From: Sodiomyces alkalinus F11
Lineage: Eukaryota > Ascomycota > Sordariomycetes > Glomerellales > Plectosphaerellaceae
Direction of reading: 5' to 3'
Assembly (NCBI RefSeq): GCF_003711515.1
Contig: NW_021167082.1
Span: forward strand, 2,349,691-2,413,690
Length of the DNA: 64,000 bases
Shown: piece by piece, positions 1 through 10,833 of the stretch
How positions within the stretch are numbered: position 1 is the stretch's first letter
How the letters are laid out: every line of letters begins with the position of its first letter
The notes under the pieces: model-generated
What the model was told of the DNA's origin: nothing
Seen by the model: only the letters and a program-made list of their open reading frames with translations
The model's database searches: none
Made by a program: the position numbers and the translations under genes

Positions 1-299
1 TTTTAAGGTTTTTTACTAGCCTTCGGGTTAGGTTTTTTCTTTTTGTTTTAGCTAGCTTTAGGGTATTCCTATCGCAACCCTGACGGTCCTAACTATACTT
101 CCCTTATAATATAATCGTGTCTCTATCGTAATAGTTAATTAAGGGGAGAAGTAGAGGAAAATAGACTTTAAGGGCGATAAGCTATTATACTAAAGGAATA
201 AGAACGGGGTCGGGAGCAGGACGCCTAAAAAGGAAGACTAGAGATTAAGAGTAAAACGCTTAAAAGGAAGAAAACAGAAACCGAGGTAATAACGCCTAT

Positions 300-400
300 A
301 TAGTCCCCGTCTAGGGTAAAGGGGGGTCCCTGCCTCAGAATTTTTCTCCACGGCCTACTAAAGGGTTTTTCTAGGTTAATATAGCCGATACGCGGTCCCT
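300..400 (-). repeat. Internal repeat of Gypsy-1, distal copy
   Basis: About 90 bp resembling the pre-RT segment at 3970-4085. Both contain a 'gtccccgtctagg' core, then 'ctactaaagggttttt' and 'aatatagccgata'. The same pair occurs in Gypsy-2 at about 20920-21010 and 24430-24540, so the duplication belongs to the element family and predates these insertions. Similarity was judged by eye at roughly 70%. Confidence 0.5.
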
Positions 401-1959
401 TATCTCTATTAAGTCCCCTACGGGAATAGTGTATAAGCCCGTTTAGTTCCTAGTAAGCCTCGTTATCCGTAAGGAGGAGGGGAGATAGGATAACGTCCTT
501 ATATTATATCTATAAGGTCTCCTATAGGAATAGTGTATAGACCTATATAGTCCCCGGATAGTCTTATTTTAAGTAGGCGTCGACGAGTTTATCGGGGACG
601 TTCCGTTTCGACTCCTAAGTATTCTTCTTATCGCTATAGCCCGCCTATTTAATTAAGTACTAGCGCTATTTACCTTAGTATCGGTAGTCCAGGATAGCTT
701 TAACCGCGTACTTATTCGATTCTAGTTCGATATCGACCACGGGTGGTTCCGGTTATAACCTATCGCGGGACCTCTATAGTTTTAGCAGGGAAACCGGGAA
801 CACGTTATAAATCCTTATATCTTTTAGTAACACTAACTAGTAAGCTAGGCTATACGTACTAATAACCTTAGTTACCTTATACAGACTAATAAACTTATCG
901 CTAAGCTTTTTCGAGGGTCTTTTCTATCGGATATTCTTCGTGGATAATAAGATATACTCGCCTACCTTAAAGGAGCGCTAGGTATAGCCGTTATTATAAT
1001 ACCGTTTATAGGAGGCCTACGCCCTCCTAATAAGGTCCGAAATAGACCGGCGCTAGGCTATAAGGTGCTCCGCACGGCGTTTAGCCCCGGCGGCACGAAT
1101 CTTATTTACCCTCGGGAGCTATACTTTATTAGGACCTTAGAGGTTATAACCTATTAACGTATCGGATAGGGTATAACGTATTATAGAATACTATACTATA
1201 CTATAGGTGAATTCTGCTAAGGGTAACCGGTTAACCTAGTTATCCTATTCCTGCGAGTAGAATACCCGAAAATGGTACTCGAGATTCTGATTCTATCGTT
1301 CCGTCTATCTATCCGTTTACGGTACCACGCTATAGATAGCCGTCTTATAGTGCCGAGGCAGCGATATAAGGTTACCTAAAAACGACTCGTACATAATACT
1401 CCGCGATCGGATATAATACTATTAGGTAGACTAAAGGTGCGGAAAACGGGGTGCTATAAGGACTTAGCTAACCCTTCTACTATTAGGCTATTATTCAAGG
1501 GGATATAAATCGAGTACTTTATTAGGCGGTATACTAGTATAAGGATAGTGTCCCTTTTCCTGTCTATAGTCCCGCTATAACCCGGCGGTAGGCCTGTGAT
1601 AAAGTTAATAGATATCTTTATAAAGGGGTATTAGGGTATTAGGAGACTCGCTAGCTCGCTATAAGGCTTATAGTACCGCGGCTTAGTGCGCTAATAGATG
1701 GTATAGGTAGATATAAACTACCGGATATCCCTAGGTAAATAATCCTAAAAGTAAAAGTCCGAAATTCTCTTAATAGTCCTCGTAACCCTGTAATGCCCTA
1801 CGCTAGGTCTAGTATAGAAATACTACAAACCCTTTTATCGGAGGCTAGAGTAGTCTAGCACGAAAACGCGATTCTTAAAACGAAGGATACCACTACATTT
1901 AGACTAATATCCGTACGTGGTATCGTTACCGTGGGCCTTACGCTATCTAGTATAAAAAG

Positions 1960-2400
1960 GGTTATCCGCTTACGCCTCTACTACCTCTTTTAGTAAGGTG
2001 GGAGAATTAAGAGCGGGAAGAACAGAGTTAGACTCAGGGGTAGTATAGGAACCACGCTAGTCCCCGATAAGGCCTAAAATAAAATACTTTAATATAGACT
2101 CTAAAAAAAGATTATCCGCTTACGTCTTAACCACCTTTTCCGGTAAGATAGGAGGAGCGAGGATAGCGCGGGTACTATACTAGGCTATATATAGGCCTAA
2201 GGCAGAACGCTTCGAAAAGGACTCTAGAAAAAGATTATCCGCTTACGTCTTAACTCTTAAAATAGGAGGAGCGGGCTTTAAAAAAAGGTCTTTCGCTTAC
2301 GCCTCGACTACTAAGGTAGGAGAAGCGGGAAAATTATAACCGGGACTATTACGGGAACTACGCTAGTCCCCGATATACCCTATAACGAAACGCTTCGAAA
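1960..2400. repeat. Degenerate tandem repeat in Gypsy-1 spacer
   Basis: Imperfect units of roughly 90-130 bp recur, each holding a 'ttatccgcttacg'-like core followed by 'gtaagataggaggagc'-like sequence. They lie between the RNase H and integrase parts of the polyprotein. Gypsy-2 has the equivalent array at about 22575-22990 with a slightly different arrangement, as expected for a low-constraint linker. Confidence 0.55.
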
Positions 2401-3456
2401 AAGACTCTACCGCCTTATCCCGGTTAGTAACTAGGGCGCGCTTATAGGGCGTATATTAGGGCTTTCTTAAAAACCTATCCACGGGGTTTAATATCCCCGG
2501 GCGGTGCCGAATCTTAAAATCAAACGGGATGAGCTCCTTAAGCCACTATACATACTACCCCTTAGGCTTCGGCTTATCTAATAAGCGACGGTGGTTTAAA
2601 TGGTCTATCAGGACTACTATAGGGCTTTAACTATAGGCTACGTACTATCGCCACGTGCGAAAAGACTTAATAATAGCTATAAGCTCTAAGTCGGGCGTAA
2701 TATAATTAAGCTTAGCCTTACGTAGCTTACGGGATATAAACGCGATAGGTCTTTATAGCCTATCCTCGAGCTAACTAATAATAGCATTAATAGTAAAAGC
2801 GGAAGTATCTGGATTAATACGTATCGGCAGAGCAGGATTAAAATACCTTAGGACTAGCGCTTTCTAGAATAGTAGCTTTATTTCCTCGAACACGGTCTAG
2901 GCCTACTAGGAGAGTATCAGGACCCCGGCTTGCCCCTTAGTAGGGCCCCCTATATAGCTCCCTTTAAGATAGTCTATAAAAGGGGCGGCCACTTTAGAGT
3001 AGTTCTTAATAAAGCGTCTATAAAAACTCGTAAAGCCTAGAAAGACCTGTATTTTCTTAATACTATTAGGAAGCTCCTAGTCGCGGATAGCCTTAACGCG
3101 GGATAGATCTATACGTACCCTATCTAGGCTATAGATAAACCCGAGGAATTCCACGTCTTTAGTCTTAAACTTACACTTATTGGGGTTAGTATATAGGGAC
3201 TACTACCTAAGCCTAGTAAGGACCTCGCGGACGTATACTCGGTGGGTAGCTAGGTCTTTACTATAGATAAGAATATTATCGAGGTAGACTATATAGATAG
3301 TATCGATAAGACCTGTTAACGCTTAATTAATATAGCGTTAGAAGCTTACTAGCGTATTAGTAAGACCGAACGGTATAATAAGGTATTCGTAGTGGCCGTA
3401 TTCGTGCGGAACGCCATCTTCTATTTATTACCTGCCCGTATACGAAGCCGATAGTA

Positions 3457-3647
3457 TATATCCTTACGGTCTAGCTTAGTGTAGTACTACGCCAATAATA
3501 ACCGATCTAAGATTTCGTGGATAAGGGGGAGGGGGGTGCGATCCNNNNNNNNNNNNNNNTATATCCTTACGGTCTAGCTTAGTGTAGTACTACGCCAATA
3601 ATAACCGATCTAAGATTTCGTGGATAAGGGGGAGGGGGGTGCGATCC
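3457..3647. other. Assembly gap (15 N) flanked by identical 88-bp duplicates
   Basis: Positions 3545-3559 are N. The 88 bases before the gap (3457-3544) and the 88 bases after it (3560-3647) are identical base for base. The homologous part of Gypsy-2 (around 24010-24100) has this sequence only once, within reverse transcriptase. The simplest reading is that two contig ends overlapping by 88 bp were scaffolded with an N spacer instead of being merged. The duplication is therefore artificial, and real coordinates downstream are shifted by about 103 bp. Confidence 0.93.
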
Positions 3648-4312
3648 TTAACAGTCACCTTATTCAATCCCCTATAGTTAATATAACGACGTAGCTTACT
3701 ACCCCTTTTAGGGATAAACAGGATAGAGGCATTGGCTAGACTAGTGGACGCCCTAATCTAGCCCTTAGTAATAGCGTCCTATAGATACTAGCGTAGTACC
3801 TAGAGCTCTTATACGGCGAGGGGGTAAATAGGACCGTAAGGAGGCTTCTTCCCTTCCTCGATCTTAATAGTGTGGTCCTACTACTAGTACGTTAGTAGCC
3901 TCCTGGCGTTTTCGACATTAAAAACGTTAGCGAAGTCTTAATACTATTCCGGTAGCACGGGGGTGGCTGCTGGGTCCCCGTCTAGGCCAGGGTAGGCCCC
4001 GTCTCCTAAGACTTTATCTCTATATTCTACTAAAGGGTTTTTTAGGCTAATAAGGCTAATATAGCCGATATAAGCAACCCCGGTAGAACCTATATAGGTT
4101 AGAGTAAGGATAGACTTAGCTTATTTAATTGCCCTACACAGCTCTTTGAGGGATATAACCACGTCTAGCTCCGCGTAGGATAAGGGATAGGTCTACGTGC
4201 TATACTACTAATCGATGTTAGGGTTAATAGCTATAAACCACGGCCCCCTTAGGATAATCTTCGCGCCTATAAGATTTATAACGTGGAACTCGGCGCGTTA
4301 TACCCTTTTTCG

Positions 4313-4586
4313 TGTCGTACGTTAAATAGCACTTGGATAATCAACTTAGTAGAGCAGAAATCTCGTGTGTGTGTATTATATCAAGTTATATCTATATAAG
4401 TCTCTTATACCCTTAATTTAGGTGGTGAAGACTCTGTTATGGGTACTATATTATTTGGATTCTATCCGGTCTTTTCCGGTATCCGTCCCTGTTATATCCT
4501 GATACCCGAGGTCCGAAGCCCTTAGGTAGGGAGTGGATCCCCCCTGGATCCCTTATAGACCACGTCGTGCTCCTGCCTATACGATA
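4313..4586 (-). repeat. Copia-A1 3' LTR
   Basis: On the reverse strand it begins 'TATCGTATAGGC' (TG changed to TA) and ends with 'CGTACGACA'; TG...CA ends are expected for LTRs. It has the same length as the right LTR. The reverse-strand purine run beside 4587-4600 serves as the plus-strand primer. Confidence 0.9.
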
Positions 4587-7500
4587 CGCCCTCTTAGTTA
4601 AGGTGGGTCTTCCCAGGTTAACTAACTAAATAGAGGCTTCGGTTTAAACTAAACGCTTTTAACTTTTCTATCGTAAAATTAATAGTCTAGGAAAAACGCC
4701 CTCGTCAAAGGGATCTAAATCCGACCTGTTTAACCGTTTAATTCAATTCTATCTTAATTAGTTCCTCGATCCTGATTAGTCGGATCTGCTTAATCAGATC
4801 TATATCTATCGGATCTACTATGTCCTCGGAGGCCTGGGTAATCGCTACGGCCGTGGCTTTAGCGCGTTTAATCTCTTCGTATAGCCGTTTAGACTACTCA
4901 ATACGATTCTTTTAATCCGTTAAATTAAGCTATTACTATAGTCTTTTAATCCCCGCCTCTGGTAGTGCCTTCGTTAAACCGACCGCGATTATCTCCTTGG
5001 TATTAACGTATATACTCTTAAAGAGACCTTATTATACTAACTGGCGCGCCTATTACTTATGTATATCGACGTGCCGTAGCCTTGTCCGTAGGTGTTATGC
5101 CTTCTTATTAACGAGGTTAATAGTCTGCTGATTATCGTACTGTAGCTATAGTTATTATTAGTCTAACCGAAGCTCTAAATCTCTTAATATCCGGCTAACG
5201 AATAACATCTCTTTAGCGGCCTTTATAAAAGCGAGCAGTTCCGATTCTATTAACGACGTCGTGACTATCGGTTACTTACCCGCCTTACAGTTAACGGTGC
5301 CACCGAAGAGCTTTATCGTATATCCCTGTAAACTCTTACGGTCTGAATTATCCCCAAAGGACGCGTCGTTTACGGTTAGTAAGAGTCTATCCCCACTAAA
5401 TTCCAGGCAGTAGTACCTTATATAGTATAAGAATAGTAGCACTTATTAAGCCCTTTTAAGGTGATTAGAGGAGGGGTTAGTATTATAATAGGAAAGCTTC
5501 GAATAGGCGAACGCGATATCGGGTCTTATCACGATAGCGGTATACAGGATAGAACCGATTATACCCTAATACTAACGGACCTCGGGAATCGACGCGTATA
5601 TACCGTCGCGTAGTATTAGCGGCTTTATAGTTAATAATAGGACCTTTAGTGGTTTTCGGTAAAGGATATCTACGTAGTATTTAACCGCGATCTTCTCCAC
5701 GTAGGAGGATTATAATAGCTATAACCTACGGGTAGCTCTATCCTTTAGGACCTTAATTTCTAGAAACTAACGGATTTCTTCGCCTCCTAATAACCTATAG
5801 TTTCGCTTAAAGGTAGCCTTAAGGTTATCGGCGTCCGTCTTACGGTCTCTATAGTATATAAGTCCGATATCGTCGACGTAGAAGAATAGGATTAAACCGT
5901 CGAGGATTATAATATAGGGGTTATTAGGTATAGCCGTGAATCCTATCCTTTATAGCGTGCCGCTAAATTCCTCTTACTATAGTAATAGCGATACCCTTAA
6001 GCCGAAGAGGGCTTTCCGTAGTAGTAGTACCTTACCTAGCACTTTATAGCCTTACGGTATGTTTATAAATACCTTTTCTTTAAGGCTAGAGTTAATAAAC
6101 GCGATAATAGCGTCAAACTACCTTCTGTCTAGGTTAAATTAGGCGGCGATTACTATTAGTATACGGAAAGACCGCGAGGCTAGCGTTATAGCGTAGTTAT
6201 CCTTAGTCTCTAACTGTTTTTATTAATCCCCTCGGACTACTAAGCGTGCCTTATACTTAAGGATGGTGCCCTCCTTATTAAATTTATAAGTGTATACCTA
6301 TCTATAGGTAAGGACTTATTACTTATTAGCCCGATCGCTACCTACCTCCTACTAATAGCCTATTAATCGGTGCCCCTTAAGGTATTCCCCCTCGGCCTAT
6401 AACTACCACTCCCGTAACAGGTATACGTATATATCGCGGTAATAGTTTAGCGGAGGCGGGAGATCCTTACGGGTTAGACGCGATAAGGAGGCGTTAAAGG
6501 GAGAGGGATTTATAGTGCTAGCACCGATAACGTTACCGTCGTTAATAGCTTACTTCCTCCCGCGTATAGGGTTATAAGTCCTTCTAGCATTAAAGAACGC
6601 CTTCTAGGCGTTACCGTTCTAGACCTTCTTTGTCGTGTATAGACTTATAATAGTTCTCGCGATAGCCGATAGGCACCCCTTAGGGGTATTTATAGCTATC
6701 CGTTAGTGGTTATCGTGTTCTTCTACCTTAATTCCCCTAACCACCGCTAACGCTATAAGGAACGCGCGCGCGGGAATTTCCGGGGATATTAGAGGCGTGG
6801 GAAACGGTTTAAACCTCGTAGTAGTAAACCGTGAAGTGTCCGTAGTAATAGCGATAGCCTCTCCCGTAGTACTAGCTGTAGTGTCTCCTTCATTTATAGT
6901 AATAGCGGTATTATCGCCTTTACCCGTAGTAATAGCGGTAGTATAGTCTTCTCCTGCAGTAATAGTAGTGTCCGTGGTAATAACGGTACCCGTAGTAATA
7001 GCGGTGGTGTTAGAGTTACGAGGTTCTAAATCTATAGCCTAGGCATTAGGCTATAGATTTAGAACCTCGTCTATAGTAATAGTAGAAGCCTCTCTCGTAG
7101 CAATAGCGACGGCCTTGCCTTTATCCGTAGTAATAGCGGTAGCATCGCCTTTACCCGTAATAATAACGGTGGTATTAGAGTCTTCCGAATCGAGATTTAA
7201 TACGTCTACGGCTATGCCCCTTAATAGTAGCCTATTCGCGGTCTTATTAGATTAGGTACTACGGATAGATTATAGGCGTTCCCCGATTTCCTTAGGGGAA
7301 GGTATAGCTTATAGCGTTTTAATCCTACCGTTAAATATCTTATCTGTATTAAAGACTGCGTCTCTTGTGGTGATAATATCCGTTAGGTGTGGTAGCTAAA
7401 TACGGAAGCTATTCGAGGATTAGTATCCGACGTAATAACCGATCTATACCTTTGGTTCTAGCCTTTATAGGCGGTTTCTTTTAGCTTAGTTATCCCGCGT

Positions 7501-10363
7501 TTTTATAAAGACTTTATAGCCGTAAGCTCATAGGTGCGTAATGTTAGGTTAACGGCTGCGTAGGCCTTTGTATAGCGTTCGCTAGTCGTTAAGATATCGT
7601 AGTATTCTATTATATAGATATATAGCAGTGTTAAAGATCGTAGGCTAGATAGACGTGGGTAGATTAGCCCTAATCCTTATAGCCCTCGCCCACCTTTTAA
7701 TAATATCTTTAATCCGTTCTATAACGCTATTTTAATCCTATAAATATAGTGCCGATAGCTAGCCTTCTACCCCCTTAGCAGCGAGGAAAGTAACGACTTC
7801 TAGGTGCTGAAATATCTCGGAATCGGCCCGTAGAATACGTGGCTTAACGTTAAACTAGGTCTTAAGTAGGGTAAAAACGCCTTTTAACGCGTGCAGGATA
7901 AAGTCTTAGTCTCTCTTCTATAGGTAGTAATCCTACGTATAACCTATATACACGTCTATAATAAATATAATAGACTTATATAGGCCGCCTAGCGATTCCG
8001 ACTCTTCTAGATCGTGAAAACTAATAGCTAAGGCCTTTCCGGGCTTTAACGGGTAAAAGGACGGTATCCGCTAGATCTATATAGGTATTTACGATTACCT
8101 ATACGTGTTATAGTCCGTTATGCGAGGTCCCTTTATCTTTACCCTCTACATAGCGTTAATAATCCTTATAAGTGTATCGGTACCGTAATAGCTAAGGCGT
8201 TTATACTACCACTACGCTATAGTCTTTTATGGTTACCGCGGTTATCGTGATCTTCTATAAGGGTTATCGCGGGGGTGCCTTACCAAGACCGCGAACGTGG
8301 TAACGGCCATGGCTTCCGCGCGCTGAATTATATACTAGCTATGGATATCTAGTAGCTTAGAGATAGACTAGTCGTTAGCGGAGCTAACGATAGTATTATT
8401 TACGGTATCCTAGCGGTAGCCTTATATGCGTAGCTAGCGTTCCGAGACGATATTAGTGATGAATTCCTTATAGTATACGACGTTACAAAGGCGTAGTAGC
8501 CTTTTTATACCTAATAGGGATTATACACGTAGCTTAACGTCTCCGTATCCAAGGATAGAAGCCTTATAAGTACCCACCTAAAGGGATAAAGATAAAGTAT
8601 CCGTGGGTAGTCTAACAGCCGTAAAATGGCCTTAATTATTAAAGATATAGATTAACAATCCTGAATCTAGGATCACGTAGTATAATAGCGCTCTAGCATA
8701 GTTAATAGAAATAGATACCCCCTATTCTTATTATAATCTTAATAGTGTTATCGTACAACGACGCGCTACCCGCTATATTAGGTAGGCTCCTAGTCCCGTC
8801 GCGGTTACGGACAGGTCTTTATAAACTATTATAGTAGTAGGCGTAGTATTATAGAGTTAATCTTCCTAGACTTGCTCTCTTTTATTAGCGGTAATAACCC
8901 CTAAGGCTTCCCGCCTTTTCTATATCGCGGTGTTTACGCGGCTTTTAAAACTATAATTATATATCTTCTTTTCTATAACCTTCGTAATATCTTCACGGCT
9001 ACGCTAGGTATAAGAGCGTATATCCGGCCTTATATACTAATAGGCGGCGGTAGTATAGGGGTTCTTATATATCTCGTAAGGCCTCCTTATTACGGGAGGG
9101 ATAGCCTTTACGGACATATTACTATAAGGGCGCTTCTTATTATTATCGTTATTAGTAGTATCCTTAGTATCGGGGAGGTTCCTAAGGCTATTAAAGGTGC
9201 CTCTCCTAACTCTAGGCTTGATAGTAGTGGATTATAGGCTCTTTATATTACTAAAAACCGCACGTAAACCCTTTACGAAGTTATTAATCGTTTGCTTATT
9301 TTCCGTAATCTTATTATAGTTATTTACTAGGTAGTTAATACTCTATTCCTGGCCGATAAGTCTAATAGCTTTTAACGCGTCTTCTACCTAATAGTCCGCG
9401 CTTAATAGCTCTAATACGCCTATATATTTATAGTGTATTATCGCTATTTTCTAGTGTATAACCCACCCTTCTATATTCTTAGGTATAGCCTTTATAGGCG
9501 TAGTGTATTATCGGTATAGGACTAGGGCTTCCTTATAAGGCTCTATAGGTATTAGTCCTGCGTGCGTGTATAGTAGGGTAATCTAAGCTTATAGGTTATT
9601 TACGTTATCGTCCTATAATTATATAAGGAGGTTATATAATATAGGATAAATAGTCCCTTCGATATATAAGCGTACCTCGTTATACTCCTTCTACTACGCG
9701 TCGTAGTCTGCCTTTTCCTCGTAGTATACACGGCGATCTTATAGGTAGCGCGTACGCCCCTTTTCCGGGAGGTTATCCATAGATACAAGGGTCCTTATCG
9801 GTGGTTTTTTCGTTACGGCTATAACCTTCCAGCGAGCGGCCGTCTTCCGTTTACCGGCGGCCGTGGCCGCCGTGGTACCGGCCATAGTAGTTATAGCTAC
9901 GGTGTCTATAGCGTCCGTGGCCTTATCGCCCTTTAATATAATAGTGGAAGACGGAGTAGCTATAGCCTCCTCCGTATCGGGTTCCACGGCAAGGGCTTTA
10001 TATTTACGGATATTAGGTAGCGTAGGCTTAAGACGCTAGTAGGTATTCGCCTCCTTATCGCTTAGCTTTAAATTAAGATAGTTTTTCTAGTAGGAGGTAG
10101 ATTTACCGCGTATAGCGTACTCCTACGTTAACTAATCCCTTTAATTAGTAAGGGTAATAGCGGCCGCCTTCTATTTGACGTTAGATATATTAGAAGATAT
10201 CTGTTTTAGTTTATCGTTTATCGGTTAGTTAATTAATAGGTAAGTTAATTAATATCTTAATTACTCTGATTAGGTCGATAGTAGTTATTTAAGAGTGCTT
10301 ATATAGACGTGATTACTTCTTTATAGTGGAATAGGGGTAGCCTTATTAATATCTATTATTTTA

Positions 10364-10660
10364 GCGTTATAAACCATGCTTATAACTATCGCACGTTAAA
10401 TAGCACTTAGATAATTAACTTAGTAAAGTAGAAATCTCGTGTGTGTGTATTATATTAAGTTATATCTATATAAGTCTCTTATACCTTTAATTTAGGTGGT
10501 AAAGACTCTATTATGGGTACTATATTATTTGGATCCTATCCGGTCTTTTCCGGTATCCGCCCCTGTTGTATCCTGATGCCCGAGGTCCAAAGCCCTTAGT
10601 TAGGGAGTAGATCCACCCTGGATCCCCTATAGACCACGTCGTGGTCCTGCCTATACGACA
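10364..10660 (-). repeat. Copia-A1 5' LTR with adjacent tRNA primer site
   Basis: The LTR proper is 10387-10660. Just inside it on the reverse strand is 'GTTATAAGCATGG', the RIP-altered counterpart of the primer-binding site seen beside the other copia-A LTRs. That site resembles the complement of the anticodon region of initiator Met tRNA. This LTR lacks a stretch of about 12 bp (within 'cggatatcggggacctcgg') that copia-A2 and A4 have. Confidence 0.85.
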
Positions 10661-10685
10661 TTTCGACCCTAATAGTCTATCGCGA
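10661..10685 (-). mobile_element. 25-bp Gypsy-1 remnant between two insertions
   Basis: It holds the right copy of the copia-A1 target duplication (10661-10665) and the left copy of the LINE-1 duplication 'gtctatcgcga' (10675-10685). Joining 4312, 10666-10685 and 16936 onward gives sequence collinear with Gypsy-2 around 24775-24800. This shows that both elements landed in Gypsy-1 about 20 bp apart. Confidence 0.85.
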
Positions 10686-10833
10686 GATGCTTCTTACTAC
10701 TCACGTGGGGGGACCGACGTTTTACGCGCAAATGGCCTAAACGACTCGAACCCTATATTAATCGATAGCTCTTTTCAAGTTCTATACGCCTATCTATAGC
10801 CCTGTATCTCGCAGGCGCTAGTTTAGGCGTATT

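Larger units (their letters stand above)
1..4312 (-). mobile_element. Gypsy-1, 3' segment (Ty3/Gypsy pol, RIP-degraded)
   Basis: Reverse-strand translation shows a Ty3/Gypsy polyprotein. The reverse transcriptase lies at about 3000-3950, with its catalytic box at 3275-3286 reading Y-L-D-N, so the second Asp is Asn. It is followed by RNase H-like sequence (about 2450-3000), a repeat-rich spacer, and a region in the place expected for integrase (about 700-1950). The position of integrase is inferred from domain order. Frames are broken by many TAG/TAA codons at Gln/Trp positions, as RIP would cause. The segment is cut by the window start and ends at the copia-A1 insertion; the element resumes at 10661 and again at 16936. 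Gypsy-2 (20581-26913) is a second copy without these insertions and confirms the continuity. No LTR could be defined. Confidence 0.85.
4313..10660 (-). mobile_element. Copia-A1, full-length Ty1/copia LTR retrotransposon
   Basis: Two 274-bp LTRs (4313-4586 and 10387-10660) bound 5.8 kb of internal sequence, with a perfect 5-bp target duplication TTTCG at 4308-4312 and 10661-10665. The polypurine tract (reverse strand) abuts the left LTR, so the element points left. In reverse translation the order is gag-like region (about 8900-10200), integrase region (about 7500-8800), a simple-repeat spacer (about 6820-7180), reverse transcriptase and RNase H (about 4700-6500). This is the integrase-before-RT order of Ty1/copia. 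The catalytic box at 5869-5880 is an intact Y-V-D-D. Stops from RIP-like changes interrupt the frames. It is inserted in Gypsy-1. Confidence 0.93.

Noticed and set aside
9739..9987. 82-codon reverse frame as an independent small gene
   Set aside because: It lies within the copia-A1 gag region and matches corresponding gag sequence in copia-A2 and A4, so it is a stop-free piece of that pseudogene.
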